64,000 bases of DNA from Tenebrio molitor (taxonomy: Eukaryota; Arthropoda; Insecta; Coleoptera; Tenebrionidae), in assembly GCF_963966145.1 (NCBI RefSeq), contig NC_091047.1, positions 16,492,001 to 16,556,000 of the forward strand. Reading direction: 5' to 3'. Below are positions 13,001-25,622 of the stretch, piece after piece (position 1 is the stretch's first letter; each line of letters opens with the position of its first letter). The notes under the pieces were generated by a model that was not told the DNA's origin, made no database searches, and saw only the letters and a list, made by a program, of their open reading frames with translations. The translations under genes and the position numbers were made by a program.

Positions 13001-15142
13001 TTCACAAAAGATCATCATAACAAACGACGCTTTCAAATTTGTGATGGATGAAAATCATTACGGTTCCTATTTGACACGTTCCACATACAAGCAGATTGTC
13101 TGAAATTTTGGCGTTCGTTCTGTTTCAACGTTTGATGTATGACCCATTGGGTTAATATACATACAACATTAATTTTCGCCGACAAATCATATTCACGAGC
13201 AAACCGAAATTTAATTAAATCAACGCAAATGGAAGTTCGCTCGGTACCGAGTTTTAAGTCGGTTTATGCACCTTGGAAATATTTTGGTCGTTCATCATGA
13301 TTTATTGTGGAAACAGGAGAAACTTTAATAATGGCTGCTGGTGGCTGTATCGATGAGGGTATAAGGACAGCCGAGCTTATTATGTTTGTACAATATCACC
13401 CGGGCGGAACTAAATCAAGGGAGTTTAAGTGAGAAAACTTAATTTTTGAGAGAATGTTTCCTTGCAATGAAACACGAAAATCACAAAAACAGAAGTTTCT
13501 GTAATGCAATAACTTCTTTACTTGTCTCCCGGATTAACATTATCTATAATTGGTAATAATAATAATATCTAAATATTTATCTAGTACATGATATTTTAGA
13601 ATAAAAAAAACAATAGCGCCTGTATTTACCTACTTACAATGTTTTGAAGATATTTTGTATTACATACATTTACTTTTATTTTCATTTAACGCTCGTGTCA
13701 CTTTGTCTTTTTCAGTCGTGTTAGAAAATATAAAATTATATCAAAGTTTTTTTTCAGTCTTCTCCAAAACTGGACACTTCTAAACCGATTACTTTCTTCA
13801 ACAACCCCCTGAAGTGGCAATGGAGCGCCGAATATGATCGCTTCTTTGCCTACACAAAAATTTTTCCTTTGTGGGACCAGAGAAAGCCGAAAGACAACTG
13901 TCAATATCTTCCAGATATACGCGAGAACATCTACGAACAGGTAAACAGTGCCTCAAATCTGTGTGGGTTAATTTGTACCAAATGAGAAGTGTATTTTTTT
14001 AGAGGGGAGTGTTCCAATTGTGGGACTAATTTAGAAGCTCTAGCTTCCCCTTAAAGTTGCGACAAGGTGATCAATACTTGTTATTTATGTATCATTTGCC
14101 GTTACGTGCAGAGAAGCGGCGCAACAGATATACACTTAAATTATTACTGACGAGTCTTGCAACATTTCAATTTTAAATTAATTTCCATTTCATTAAAATT
14201 AACTGCTTAATTTCGAGTCCGCCGTGTCTCGTAAAAAATGTTTTAAATAACGATAAAACGTCAGCCGCGTAATTATAATAATTCCACGACGAGTGGGTTT
14301 GTTTAGTCGGGATTATGTATTCCGGGGTATGTGTATAATTTCCCCGGTTTATTATATTCGCAGTTCGCATATTAATGTGCACGTTTGTGCCTCAAATATT
14401 TCAATCAAAAATTCGAGCCCGAATAGCCGTTAAGTCAAGAAAGCTGCATTATCTGCCGTATTGTTGGTTGCGTACTTATCCAACGTTTTACAATTTTTCA
14501 ATTTGGTTTTATTCTCAATCAATCATGTTTGCTTCCATCACCAGAGATTCACCAGAGACTGATTGCCATTATAAAATGTTCTCCGCCGTAATAACGGTTT
14601 CCAATTTTGAAGCAGAGGAGAAGTCCATAATTCATAGAAAATTTTCGTGTCGCGACCCATTACCTCTAAATCACTCTTGTCTTTGTTTTATCGTAATTAC
14701 CAACAAGCTTTGTTGATTTCTTGCACAATAATTGAATAAATCGACTACGTCACCGTCTGACGTTCAATTTACTTTTCGCTAACGATGACGTTCTGTTATT
14801 ACATAATTTCAAAAAGACGTACGTAATTGACGCCAAAGTCCTTCGGATAGGTCGATCTGAACCAGATTTAAAGAGAACTCGCGCGGAGTGTTACGTTTTG
14901 TCCTTAATTATGCACAAACATTCGTCGTTTAGATTAAGTTGTTTTGAAATAATTTTTAGGGAGCTTGATTCGTATTTCAGGAGAAAGACAAACCTGTTCC
15001 GGTGCTCACCTCCTATAATTACGGCCTACCCTGCCGCAGACTACTGGATCAGCCCGAGACGGGTTACAGACGCATCCAAGCCACCGGCGACTTCAAAAGG
15101 CGCAGAGGAGTGATGAAAGTAATAGAGAAAAAGCCACAATAA
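10100..15142 (+). CDS. Small three-exon gene, uncharacterised Trp/Pro-rich basic protein (143 aa)
   Basis: The coding exons are 10100-10186, 13758-13940 and 14981-15142. Introns (3571 and 1040 bp) have GT-AG ends, and all junctions fall between codons, giving 29, 61 and 53 codons. The protein begins MSGKAQWFTPINAMKNK, contains the aromatic segment NPLKWQWSAEYDRFFAY in exon 2, and ends with a basic tail (DFKRRRGVMKVIEKKPQ). There is no signal peptide or membrane segment. Codon quality and exact phase across three exons support a real gene. The small size, scattered Trp/Tyr/Pro and basic tail recall axonemal microtubule inner proteins, but that is only a guess; I do not recognise the family. 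Intron 1 contains three MITEs. An AATAAA overlaps the stop region (about 15144). The start has no competing upstream ATG nearby in frame. Confidence 0.75.
11020..11546. mobile_element. MITE in intron 1, AGGGTGTTTTCGAAGTTGAG ends, with transposase N-terminal relic
   Basis: Inverted ends AGGGTGTTTTCGAAGTTGAG, continuing GCGTTCC, with TA outside. On the minus strand, 11257-11147 reads as a decayed DUF4817-type domain (EYAERFPERHHPGPRQLL), so this non-autonomous element descends from a transposase-bearing one by deletion. Confidence 0.8.
11649..12173. mobile_element. MITE, CTGGGTGCCCCAAAATTCGC ends, copy 2 (reverse)
   Basis: This is the reverse complement of the MITE at 6750-7292, closely similar over its whole 525 bp, with TA at both sides. 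It lies in intron 1 of the small gene, 102 bp after another MITE. Confidence 0.88.
12464..12745. mobile_element. MITE with AGTCYG/T-run ends
   Basis: Ends AGTCTGTTTTTTTTTATAAT and its inverse, with ATCAATTGTC in both arms. About 280 bp, no coding sequence, in intron 1 of the small gene. Confidence 0.65.
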
Positions 15143-16079
15143 TAATAAAAAAAATTCTTCCTCGGCGTGTATCTATTTTTGTTCAGCGACGTTTTCTGTT
15201 GCAAGAGACAGGTGCGGAGATAAAAGCCGACAGATATATAGAAAAGATATTGGAACACACACATTTCATCTCGCTTTGGTAACGTCTTACAGACTTCCTG
15301 AAAGAGGGTCAATAGCGACACGCTTCCGGGTAGCTCTTAATTGAAAGCTACACCGTCGGTGTTGTATCAGATGTTGGGGTTTGTACGCGTTTACAGGACC
15401 GATCGTAACTAATTGTTGAGAGGTATTTGTTTTCTCTGCGTTTTTGCATCAAGATGTATTTGAGTTGAATGAGGCATTAAAAATAACAAGAGGGAGAAAA
15501 TATAAAAAAGCTGGCGGCCTGACACTATTTTTCATTGTCCATTGTCATTTTGTAAACGGTCACTGCAGAAATGGATTCGGCTGTACTGAAAAAGCACCGC
15601 ACCAGTTGCGTTTCAGTATGGAAATGGAGTTTTTGTGGTTTTCGAAACTTATCATCAATCAAGCGAGAAAGCCAGATTGCTTTAAGCTACGCAAAAAACA
15701 ATCGGTCGATAACTGATTTTGACATCATTTTAATGGAAAAAAAATCGTATTTTTATAGAAAAGGGGACTAGTAAAACTGCAGAAAATGCAACAGAATTTT
15801 TAATCGGCAAATGGAGTAGGGCAGAATCTACCAAATCAATTATTATTGCAAAATATCCAAAAAGGTAGCAAGGTCACTTATCTCATTCAATCCATTTCAT
15901 ATCATCAGTACCTATTTTATCCGTACAGTCAATTTTGATTTGAAGAATACAATTCTTTTATTCGTGGACAAATTGAAAACGTGCGTATCCAGCTCTAGAG
16001 CACGAAAAAAGAATAGAGCCGATGAAAGAAATTCTTTTTTTTAATGTGGCACTGGTACATTCGATGCATTTGCAATATA

Positions 16080-16543
16080 CAATGAGACTGGCCATAGGGT
16101 TTTACATGCTAATTTTTCAACCTCCTGTTAACTTTTGTTCCGATGAAAATATTCAAACCATTTTTGGAATAAAGTTGGAAGATTTTTTAAACTATCGGAC
16201 AGATTACAATTCAATATCCCAAACTGTCGAAAAAGTTGTGAAAAAAATATTTTCAGGGCGCCGAAATAATAGTACGTCGAGCGGCCGCCAGAGTAGCGCC
16301 ATTGTCGGCTCAACTAGCACCTGACGATTTCCATTTTTGGACGCTTTCGGCGCGCTAAAAAATATTTTTTTCATAACTTTTTCGACAATTTGGGATATTG
16401 AATTGTAATCTATCCGATAGTTTGAAAAATCTTCTGACTTTGTTCCACAAATAGTTTGAATATTTTCATCAGAACAAAAGTTAACAGGGGGTTGAAAAAT
16501 TAGCATGTAAAACCCTATGGCCAGTCTTAAAAAAAACTCACTG
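16080..16543. mobile_element. Foldback element with about 180 bp inverted arms
   Basis: The sequence from CAATGAGACTGGCCATAGGG to about 16260 returns in reverse from about 16360 to 16543, with a short spacer that contains GCGGCCGC. TA lies outside both ends. Both arms translate to the same peptide (beginning MLIFQPPVNFCSDEN) on opposite strands, an effect of the inverted repeat and not evidence of a gene. Confidence 0.85.
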
Positions 16544-16549
16544 TATATT

Positions 16550-19510
16550 CTTCCGTTATCTCAAGAAAACAAAGTCAGAATAATTAAAGGTTCGCTAGTT
16601 TTACATTAAACAACAAACGAATACAATAACTCAAGTGCATGCACAATAAGTAGCTAGTCCGAATCAACACTTCAATGATTTCCTTCACTATGTTCGCTCA
16701 TTTTTACTTTAGTAAGGTCCAGAAATTTCCGGAGTGATCGTTTTCGTCGTTGTGTTAGCTCCTTTGGTAGGATTATTTGAACTTTTGAACCTTACTGTGT
16801 TTAGAGCCAATTTAGTAATTAGTTTATATCAAATAGTCAAACAGCTGATGCAGAGACATAAATCGGAAATGAGTAATACTACAGGAGTTGAGCAAAAGAA
16901 TCAGTAGAGTATTTAGAGTTGCCTATTCTACCTGGAACAACCACCATCAACAAAAACACACAGAACATAACAAACATAACAAATTCGGTTAGAAGTTAAA
17001 GCGATCAGTCAGTTTTCGGTGGTGTTAATGCTGAACATAAACGAGATAAATAAGAAAAATGAGATTTTATAGGTATCGCTTTAATTTTCCCATTACAATG
17101 AAAATTTGAGTAACAAAGTGATCAACTTGATAGGTCAGAACAACAGAGGTAAAAAAAAAATAAAGGAAGGAAGAAACAAAAACAACGAAAAGGTAGGCAA
17201 CAGTATTAAATACTCTACTGACCTTGCTAGAGTCTACAATGACACTGACTGATGTCGACTGAAAAAGAAAAAAATCGTAAATAAATATGTTAATCTCAAC
17301 CATACAAAAAAAAATAGAGAATAATGTCCAGATGATAATGTAAAAATCCATAAGTCTGTCCCGTAATAGCAACAGGACATACATAATTTAACAGATAGGT
17401 AATTTGTACGATGGTGGTTTCGTTTTTTCTTGTGATTCTTTCACATAGCGGTTACCGTGAACTATAAGCATGTTGCGCGTGGATTAGCCGAAAATCAATA
17501 AAGAAATATCATGTCAAGGACGGAAGGTTGATTCTTTAGCAAAATTTCGTCCGGTGATCGACGTAATTGCCTCTTGTTTTACAGCTATGTCAGTAAAAAG
17601 TACCTACGAGCAAATAAATACGGAAGAATCATGCAGCAAATCGTGTCGCTTTAATTAGTTCATAAAAGCATGATAAGGTGGTTAAGCTGAAAGCGGACAA
17701 CATGAAGGTGTGTAAAGGAGAAAAGCAGCTTTAAGATCTGACTCACCAGAGCTTGAGCGGCCGTTTGGTGCTGGAAACAACGAAGCATACATTTAGTACA
17801 CACAAACAGGAAATACAGATAAGAGATAGTAGTTAAGCTAATGGAACGGAAGAGATGCTCCGGAATAAAAGTGCGAATTATACAAGCTTTTGCGTCACGT
17901 TTTTGTCCTTCGAAAAATCATTTTCTCTCATACATGTAACCAGACATACGAGTACATGTACGTGAATAACACATCACCAAAATTTTGGACTTAGATGTTG
18001 GAGTTGTTGACATTTACGATATATTTTTTCTTCCATCATTTTTAGTTAAAATGGTAGTAAAGAAAATGATGTGTTGAAGCAACTAATTAAAAGAAATCGA
18101 TACACGAAATTAGTGATGGCAGTTATATTATGCCGTATTTGTTGCAGTCAGAAGCATTATAATTGTCGGTTTGTTTGTTGCAAAACTAGATATAAACTAC
18201 GAAGCAGCAGTTAACAATAGATTAATAGTCAATCACACGTAACTATAATTATAATCGAAATGCTGCAACCGGCAATACGCGTGTGCTTTATTGGTCGTCG
18301 TATGATACAAAGCTGTTAATTATGTATTATTATTTATTGATGAAGGTACTTACGTACATTCTGTACTCCAAAAATCGATAGACAGGTTGAAAATTGCTTT
18401 TACGACTGTTGAAATAGACTCACTCGTACGAGGCACGTTGAGCAAACTCTAATAAATGTTAAATGTAGCAAAAATTTTCGTAAGCTTCATTCGACAATAA
18501 AACGGTTTATTGATAATGTATTCTCCTGCAAATTGCTTCCATAAAATTCCGTATGTAACACCGACACTGTTGTTATTCACAAAATAATCTGGAAGCTTAA
18601 CATTGTTTTAATTGAAACACAAATTATACAATCTGAAGATTTGACGATAAAATATTTATAACGACTAGGTAATTGAGACGAAAAAAAATTTCACAAATAA
18701 AAATCGTCATAAACAAATTTATTGTTTTGTAATGTTGCATTTCATTATGGTGCTTGTAAATATGTATTCACATCAAATAAATGACTAAAGCAATATGGAA
18801 ATATTTGTAGAATTATCCTAAGATTAAATTTGTAAGATATAGTTATAAAGCGGAACGACGTAAGCTTGAATAAAATCCATTGTAAAAAAATCAAGAACAC
18901 GTGTTATTTTCAATTCAAACCTTTCATGCGGTTGTCTAAAGACAAGCTTTTACTCAAATTAGAAATCTGTTTAGATCAGTTACTAACTTCATACAATAGA
19001 ATCATAATGATTCCCTATTGAAGGAACATTTTATTTTAAACAGTTAATAATCAAAATCACTTGAAATCTTTTTTAATAAGGCTTATTCGTTTTATTCATG
19101 ATTTGATAATAAAGGACATTAGATTTCCATGAAGTAGATAGTTAAAAATGTATGGCATATAGGATGAAACATTTTCTTGTCACTAATCCGTTGAGAATAA
19201 CCTAAAATGCTATTTTCTTTAATGTCTCCACATTTTAATTCAGTCTCATCTAACTTTTGCAAACTTAGTTTATCATTTGACGCTTTAGATTAAGACGGAG
19301 TGCGTTTTTTGTAGTATCTCTCCTTCTCATCGTTGATCAATAAATACATACATTTCGTATACATTTAATATTGTTAACTAAACACATTATACAGAATTAT
19401 TGTTATAGAGAAACTTTATTTGCTGGAACGTACCGAGAACAACTAACCCGGCGCATCCACCATTTTTTATAAACAAGAAACCCAACCTCTCAATCTGCAA
19501 TATCTAATTA
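16550..19510. other. Gene-free AT-rich stretch
   Basis: Nearly 3 kb with no convincing exon, no clear inverted-end element and no tandem repeat that I can see. Confidence 0.45.
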
Positions 19511-19514
19511 TATA

Positions 19515-19743
19515 CAGGGCTATTGTAAATGATTGTAGTCCAAGTGGCGCAAAAACTGAATGTAAAATTTATGGTTGCCACTCCATATGAAAATCATCAA
19601 AATTATGTGATATTATGTCACACAATTGACACTATAGTGACAGTTCACACCACGTTAGAGTTATTTTTGTATAGAGCGGCAAAAATTTCATAGCAGTGGT
19701 ATGACTTGCTTCGACTACAATCATTTATAATGAGTATGACCTG
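19515..19743. mobile_element. MITE, CAGGGCTATTGTAAATG ends
   Basis: Ends CAGGGCTATTGTAAATGATT and the inverse of CAGGTCATACTCATTATAAA, sharing the adjoining inner block AATGATTGTAGTC. TA on both sides, 229 bp, non-coding. Confidence 0.75.
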
Positions 19744-20064
19744 TATAATTTCATTTAGTTAGGAATTAGACGCAAAAACAAACACTAAACTTAGAGTACG
19801 AAATATGTTTTAGAACTAGGAGTAATGCGAAAAGTTATTGTCAGGTGAAAAAAATATTACTACTATAGCTTTCATCCAACTTCAAATATTGAATGAAGTA
19901 AATTACAGAAATTTTTTTTGTCGATTTCTTATTGCAGTTTTCTAAAAAAGTACTTGTTGAACTGACACAACCAGACTAGATGTGTGATATTTTAATTTTC
20001 CATTTTAAGAAAAAAAAACACGGAGATCTAGCATCTTATTTCAACGAAATAATTGACAATTATA

Positions 20065-20525
20065 CAGGGTTATTCACGAGAGGGGTACTTCTGAATTTTT
20101 ATTTTGCCGCAACCAACAATACCAATGGCAGTAACTACTAAATCAAATGTGTTATTTCTTTTAAATTAGAAATCCAAGTAAGTTGGATAGATTTGTGAGA
20201 AATGTCAGATTGGCAGATAACCTGTATTTAATCAAAATTCAACACATAAATTAACAAATTAAGTTAACTGTAAAAGGTGTGTCTACCATCGGCTTCTAAA
20301 CATCCGCAGCGGCGACAGAATTCTTTCCACACTCTCCATAAATGAGAAGCATGTCAGTTTTTTCGTCAAAGGTTTTTTGCTTTAACGTCAAAGAGACAGA
20401 ACTAAGGGCCATCGTGGATTCAGTTATAATTATTTTCAAAATTTGAAATCAAGATATTGTTGCAATGTGTATAATGGGTTGCGGTGAAAAGAAATTCAGA
20501 AATACCGCTCTCGTGAATAACCCTG
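20065..20525. mobile_element. MITE, CAGGGTTATTCACGAGAG ends, intact copy
   Basis: Inverted ends CAGGGTTATTCACGAGAGGG with TA outside, 461 bp. A second copy at 34029-34894 is interrupted by another MITE, and comparison with this intact copy proves the nesting. Confidence 0.88.
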
Positions 20526-20531
20526 TACATA

Positions 20532-20887
20532 CTATTGCGGGCAAAAAAAGTGGAGCATCAAATTTCTCTCAGTTTTGAAAAATTCGATGTAGTTCAAGCT
20601 TTATTGTCATTTTTTTGACTCTATTCTAGCTGACAATTTAAAAATGTATTTTATACTCCTATTTTCCTTTTCCAAATGCCTTCTTCTTTTGATAAAGGTA
20701 GATTTTGATTGGGACTTTGCATAAAATAAATATTCACTACGTGCTTACTTACAATCATTCCCTACAACCTACAGTACGTAATGACAACGTCAATCAATTC
20801 AAAGTAGGGTTAGGATCAGATAAGGGTTATTTCACATTAAAAGTCAAGACAATGACGTTGATGTCCCACTTTTTTTGCCCGCAATAG
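20532..20887. mobile_element. MITE, CTATTGCGGGCAAAAAAAGT ends
   Basis: Inverted ends CTATTGCGGGCAAAAAAAGT and ACTTTTTTTGCCCGCAATAG with TA at both sides; 356 bp. It lies six bases from the preceding MITE. Confidence 0.88.
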
Positions 20888-21282
20888 TACTTTGAACTGT
20901 TCGCAACTTGGGCTGAAATTTTTATTTATCCAGTGCCAGTCTGATTAAACCGTGAATGTGATACCTAATAATTGTAATATTTAAAACGACTGTTATTGAG
21001 TGAGGGGGAGATTCACGAAACTTTGCAAATTTGCAAATCGTTAACGAAACGGCAAAGACAACGCTTCAACAATGTCGGTTGTCATGGTTTTGAATTTGCA
21101 AGGCCTTATCGAACCTTACCGAGTTTCGTGAATGACCCCCTGAGTATTTAAGTGAAATTATGTTCATGTTGCCAATAATATTTTCTTCTTAATAAATGAA
21201 TCCTGGCTCAAGAAAATCAACGACCTTGGCGTTTATAAAATAAACTAGGCCTATTACGTGCAAACAGATTTTAATAGTTATT

Positions 21283-21406
21283 TATGCAACGAATTTCTGT
21301 GTAAATTGGGCTTTTCTAATTGCCCGAGGGACAAGATTAAAACACGAACGTAGCGAGGTTTTAAGGCAATTAAAAAAACCCAATTTACCCAGAAACGAGT
21401 TGCATA
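21283..21406. repeat. Hairpin locus with CpG-rich centre
   Basis: Imperfect palindrome: arms TATGCAACGAATTTCTGTGT and its near-complement, then TAAATTGGG paired with CCCAATTTA, and centre AACACGAACGTAGCGAGGTT. One of a set of loci with the same design. Confidence 0.7.
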
Positions 21407-21409
21407 CAA

Positions 21410-23425
21410 AATTTTATTGTTTGAAACTACGTCCCTGAAGCTTACAAATCTTTTAAAAATGGTTTCACATTTGCTTTTGACAGTTTTGACAAATTTTTCA
21501 AGACCTGTCAGAAATGTAACGATGAATGTGTTGTCTAGGGCAAGGGTTCGTTATCTGCTCATTTTGCTTTACGGCAGTTAAGAGGCAGTTTACAAAGGAG
21601 AAAAATGAGAATTTATGACAGTTGAAAACAATAAAATATATTTAAAATAAAGGATACCTACATTAATATGTAGATTTGCCAATGGCGGATATAAAACGTC
21701 GCTAGTATAGTTATTAAAATTTATGACGTGTTTTACATCGCAATAATTCATGTTTTGTTGGTCATTCATAACGATAGTGAAATTCGATCTTCAAAAATAT
21801 TATACAATTATATGAGAACGTGTACACCTGGGAAAGTGCTGCCATTACTTGTGATACTTTTTTTGTCCTAATTTATTCACGAACGATAAAGTCTTAATTA
21901 TTTTATAACAAGTGGTCTTCGTTATGATGGCAAAATAAATTTTGATGTTGCTAATTAATATAAATATCACGTAGACCTTACGATTTTGGTAATTTTAAAC
22001 ACGCGACGATTTTTTCTACCTTATATAATATTATATGAATTATAGTGAAACTACCCCAAATTTAGTAATTATTATCGATACAAGGTTATCTCATTATATT
22101 TCCTTCTGTTTACTTTTTACTATTATCGATTCTCATTTAGGTCAATGATAATGTATTTTCAGCGTTTCAGTTACTTGGATCGCTTTTATTGGCATTTTTA
22201 ATGCTCGAACTACAACCCCGCCAGACGTTTTCCTCAAGTTCGCTTTATTTTAAATTGTTATTTATTGGTTGGCGTGTCGCTTTCTCTCTCCCTCAGATCA
22301 ATTTTTATTTTATTTTTGTATCATGTCTATAATCTGTTCGATCTTTATCCATCAATTACACAACTTTTCAGGGATTTTATCGACCGCACTAGAGCAAATG
22401 CCATTTGTGTTCGATTCGTAAATTTTTGCCAGACAAATAAAAATGAACAACACGATTTCGCCATTTTCTGTTCGTCACTTCATCAACGTACGTCTGAGCT
22501 TGTTGGTAACCAACGTCATTTTGACATTTACTAATCGAGTTGTTTTTCCCGGCACACTTTTAATCTCATTAACAATTTCGACCTACCGCGTTCTGTTTCC
22601 AAATCAAATCGCAATTTCACGTCAAGATATCAATCAAAAAGCGATGATTTTGAAGACAAACGAGCTAAATAAATTTTAAAGTATCAGATTTGTTCACGTA
22701 AAACAAAAGTCGAATTGTCTGGCTTTAAATGTTAAATTAAGAACGGATCAGATTTGTCAAGAGACAATAAATGTCAAATCGAGATGCGTTTATTGGTGTA
22801 ATTTTTTCGTACAACCGAAAATGCATATTAAACCCTTCGGAAAAAACTCTGGCTCTTTCGTAACTTTCCTCATCCATTTTTCATTGTTTGACACGTAGCG
22901 ACTAGGGGAAATTCCCGAGGGAGCGAGGGATTCCTCGTGGGTTTATCCTTGATATTCAGACGATTCTTTCAATATACGAGTATTTCTTATACAGGCTGTT
23001 TGATAAAACACGCCTCAACCCATAACTTTTTTATTTATTATCCAATTTCAATGAACAAAAAAACCAAAGATATGGTTTTTCATGCGCTACGAAGCAGCCA
23101 TAAAATATATTTTTTTAAGTTATTTTCAGTAGCTAACGATAGTCAACTTTTTTTTTAATGGACACATGTAGTTTTTTAGGCTCAGTCTGGTAAAGTTTTT
23201 TTTTCTGAATCTAATGATGTATTAAAAGTTATCGTTTCGTCCATAGCTGACTGAAAAAAAAAAAAAACAATTTTTAATTGTGGTTCAGCTTATGAAATTT
23301 TCAAGTGTGCCGTGAAAAACAATTGGAATACAAATAGCAACAAATGTCAAGTGTGAGTTTGAAGATTTTCAGGTGCAATCTTGAAGAGTTTTATTATTAT
23401 TTTCTTGGAAAACATGAATAATAAT
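21410..23425. other. Intergenic stretch with one solitary transposon end
   Basis: No gene supported. At about 22992 a Tc1/mariner-like left end (CAGGCTGTTTGATAAAACAC) starts with TA before it, but I found no matching right end. Confidence 0.45.
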
Positions 23426-23428
23426 TTC

Positions 23429-24096
23429 GTATCCCACCTCCACCCGGCGGCACGGCAATTTTGCCGGAGTACATACACTATTACGGATAATACTATCAAG
23501 TAATAGTGCAGTGCTTATCAACATAATTACCGGCGTCTCGCCTCCACATTTTGACTTTTTTGTGTTTTATGTTCTGTGTCAATGTTAAGGAATTTCCTAA
23601 CGATATGACATGAGTATAATAATATACCTTTTTGAATTTCAACCACCAATTTGTTGTCTAAGTCCAAAATTTTTAAATTTTTAAAAAGAGATTGCGGTAC
23701 TATTCCTGTTGCTGAAATTATAAATGGTAAAATCGAATTTTTTTCTAAACACCAAAGATTTCTCATAGCAACGGAGAGTTCTAAATATTTATTAATTTTT
23801 GTATTATATGTCTGTGTTATTATTGTGTGAATTTGGAACAGCTATATCTAAAAGATATGCTTGCTTTTGTTGTTTATTTAAAATAATAATGTCTGGTCTG
23901 TTATGCTGAATATGAATGTCGGTTAAAACTGTACGATCAAAATATAATTTGTAATTGTCATTTTCCAAACAACTTTCGGGTTTATAAATATAATGTGGTT
24001 GTGTATCCTTTAATAAGTTGAATTTAACTGCTAAATTCATGTGTATAATTTTTGCGAATATATCATGACGTTTTTTATATTCGCTTTGAGCCAAAA
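23429..24096 (-). pseudogene. Non-LTR retrotransposon 3' fragment, copy 2
   Basis: Nearly identical to 2829-3472 and in the same orientation. It keeps the NRPDIIILNK and YLLDIAVPNSHN segments of the endonuclease-like C-terminal region better than copy 1. The frame is still broken before the block that starts MRNLWCLEKNS. At the 3' end it carries a 20-22 bp insert with a small palindrome (CGGCAAAATTGCCG) that copy 1 lacks. The flanks contain AAT/ATT microsatellite runs, common at such insertions. Confidence 0.68.
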
Positions 24097-24269
24097 CGGT
24101 GCAAGAAGAAATAATAATAATTATTATTATTATTATTTTCTATTAACTTTTTGTTTTTGACTAATTACGATTATTATTACACTCGAACATATTTATTTAT
24201 TTTAGATGCCAAACACCTTATGTCTTTTGAACGCTCATTGAAAGAGCTATCCAACGGTATATCGAAATA

Positions 24270-24617
24270 CAGGGTGTTCCATTAAAAAAAAAGACTAAAT
24301 AAAGAGTTTGCGTTTGAAGCGCCCTCTACGTAATTAAGTAAAAATCTTAATGTTTTTCAACAAGGCAATAAAATTGACGATATTTACAATGTTCTAAAAA
24401 AACCTAATCTAAATAATTATCATCTGTTATAATTTTTTACAAATTTTCAAAGTTTGGTTTGTCCGGACACAAAAGAGCGAATAGTTTACTAAAAGTAGAA
24501 GTTAGACCCATCAAATGTGGTATCTTCCTTTTTGCTTTCCAAAAACGCAAAAAAATACGGGGTGTTCCATTTAAAAAAATATAAGTTTGTGTTGCCACCG
24601 ATACACCAAACACCCTG
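24270..24617. mobile_element. MITE, CAGGGTGTTCC ends
   Basis: Starts CAGGGTGTTCCATT and ends AACACCCTG with TA outside. A second internal copy of the left end (CGGGGTGTTCCATTTAAAA) is at about 24557, so it may be two overlapping or partly duplicated elements. Confidence 0.6.
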
Positions 24618-24785
24618 TACAATCTAAAATATTTTTAAACCGTGCTTATAACTTGTATGTATAACATGAAATAATAACATTTTTCAAAGAACTTATATTA
24701 ACTTAGTAAATCTACTTTGCTAAACCGTTGGGACTCCCGGTATGTACATATTAATCTATCCAATATTATAATAATGTATTATATA

Positions 24786-25070
24786 CCAGGTGACTATAAA
24801 TGTTTGTGATTTTTTTTTAGGTTGGCATAACGGAAAATGCCCTGATTGCCAACCCAAATATTTGCTTCAATCATTTAACGGATGTTTTTTTTCTAATTTG
24901 GCGTCGAAGTAGGCGTTGAACTGTCGATTGTGAACGCACTATACAGGTTACGGATCACGGATCAGCTGTTTAAATCTTACGCTTTTACAGGAGTGGTGCG
25001 CTCTCAATCGACTCTCCAACGCCTACTTCGACGCCAAATTAAAAAAAAACAGCCCTTTATAGTCACCTGG
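24786..25070. mobile_element. Foldback-type MITE, CCAGGTGACTATAAA ends
   Basis: Ends CCAGGTGACTATAAA inverted at 25056-25070, TA outside. Inner arms CTAATTTGGCGTCGAAGTAG and the inverse extend the pairing by dozens of bases. Confidence 0.78.
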
Positions 25071-25100
25071 TAGGTGTAGTGGAGGTTAGAGTGGTATATC

Positions 25101-25372
25101 AGAGAAAATAGGCTCGATCCTGGTTCCTAGGGGAGTGTTTGAGAGTTAGATTTGAGTTGGCAGCCTGGTTTTCACAAAATTTGTGAAGTTAATGCAAGCA
25201 AATCTAAATAGTTAACATAATATTTATATTTTATTTTCACTCCAGAAACATTTTGTTAAGTAGCAATTTTATTTAAACGCAGATAACGACAATTTTGACA
25301 ATAAAAGTGCAGCCAATTATCTGAATTATCAATCGAAAAACACCCTAGGAACCAGGATGGAGCCAACTCTCT
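25101..25372. mobile_element. MITE with AGAGAAAATAGGCTCGATCC ends
   Basis: Inverted ends include CCTGGTTCCTAGGGGAGTGT and its near-inverse (CACCCTAGGAACCAGGATGG). About 272 bp, non-coding. Confidence 0.65.
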
Positions 25373-25622
25373 TTAATATAGTAATTTTAGTGGAGGTCGC
25401 ACCTGAGCTGTTGGCAACGTTTGATTTTTTCATGTTGGTAAATTGAGCGCAAACATCGGGAACCCCGCCGTACGCTAAGAGCCGACCATTTTTAGACGAA
25501 ATTATTTATGAAGCGGTCTCACGTGCAATATGATCAGTCATTTATTATGAGCGGAATTATTTTTGTATAGCGTGGTGTCTAATTGTGGACGGTGAACAAA
25601 ATAAAGAAGAAATTATAGTGTC

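Noticed and set aside
14375..14716. 113-residue plus-strand frame
   Set aside because: It lies in intron 2 of the small gene and has no protein-like features.
16022..16506. Two 100-residue frames on opposite strands with the same peptide
   Set aside because: They are produced by the long inverted repeat; no codon signal or family.
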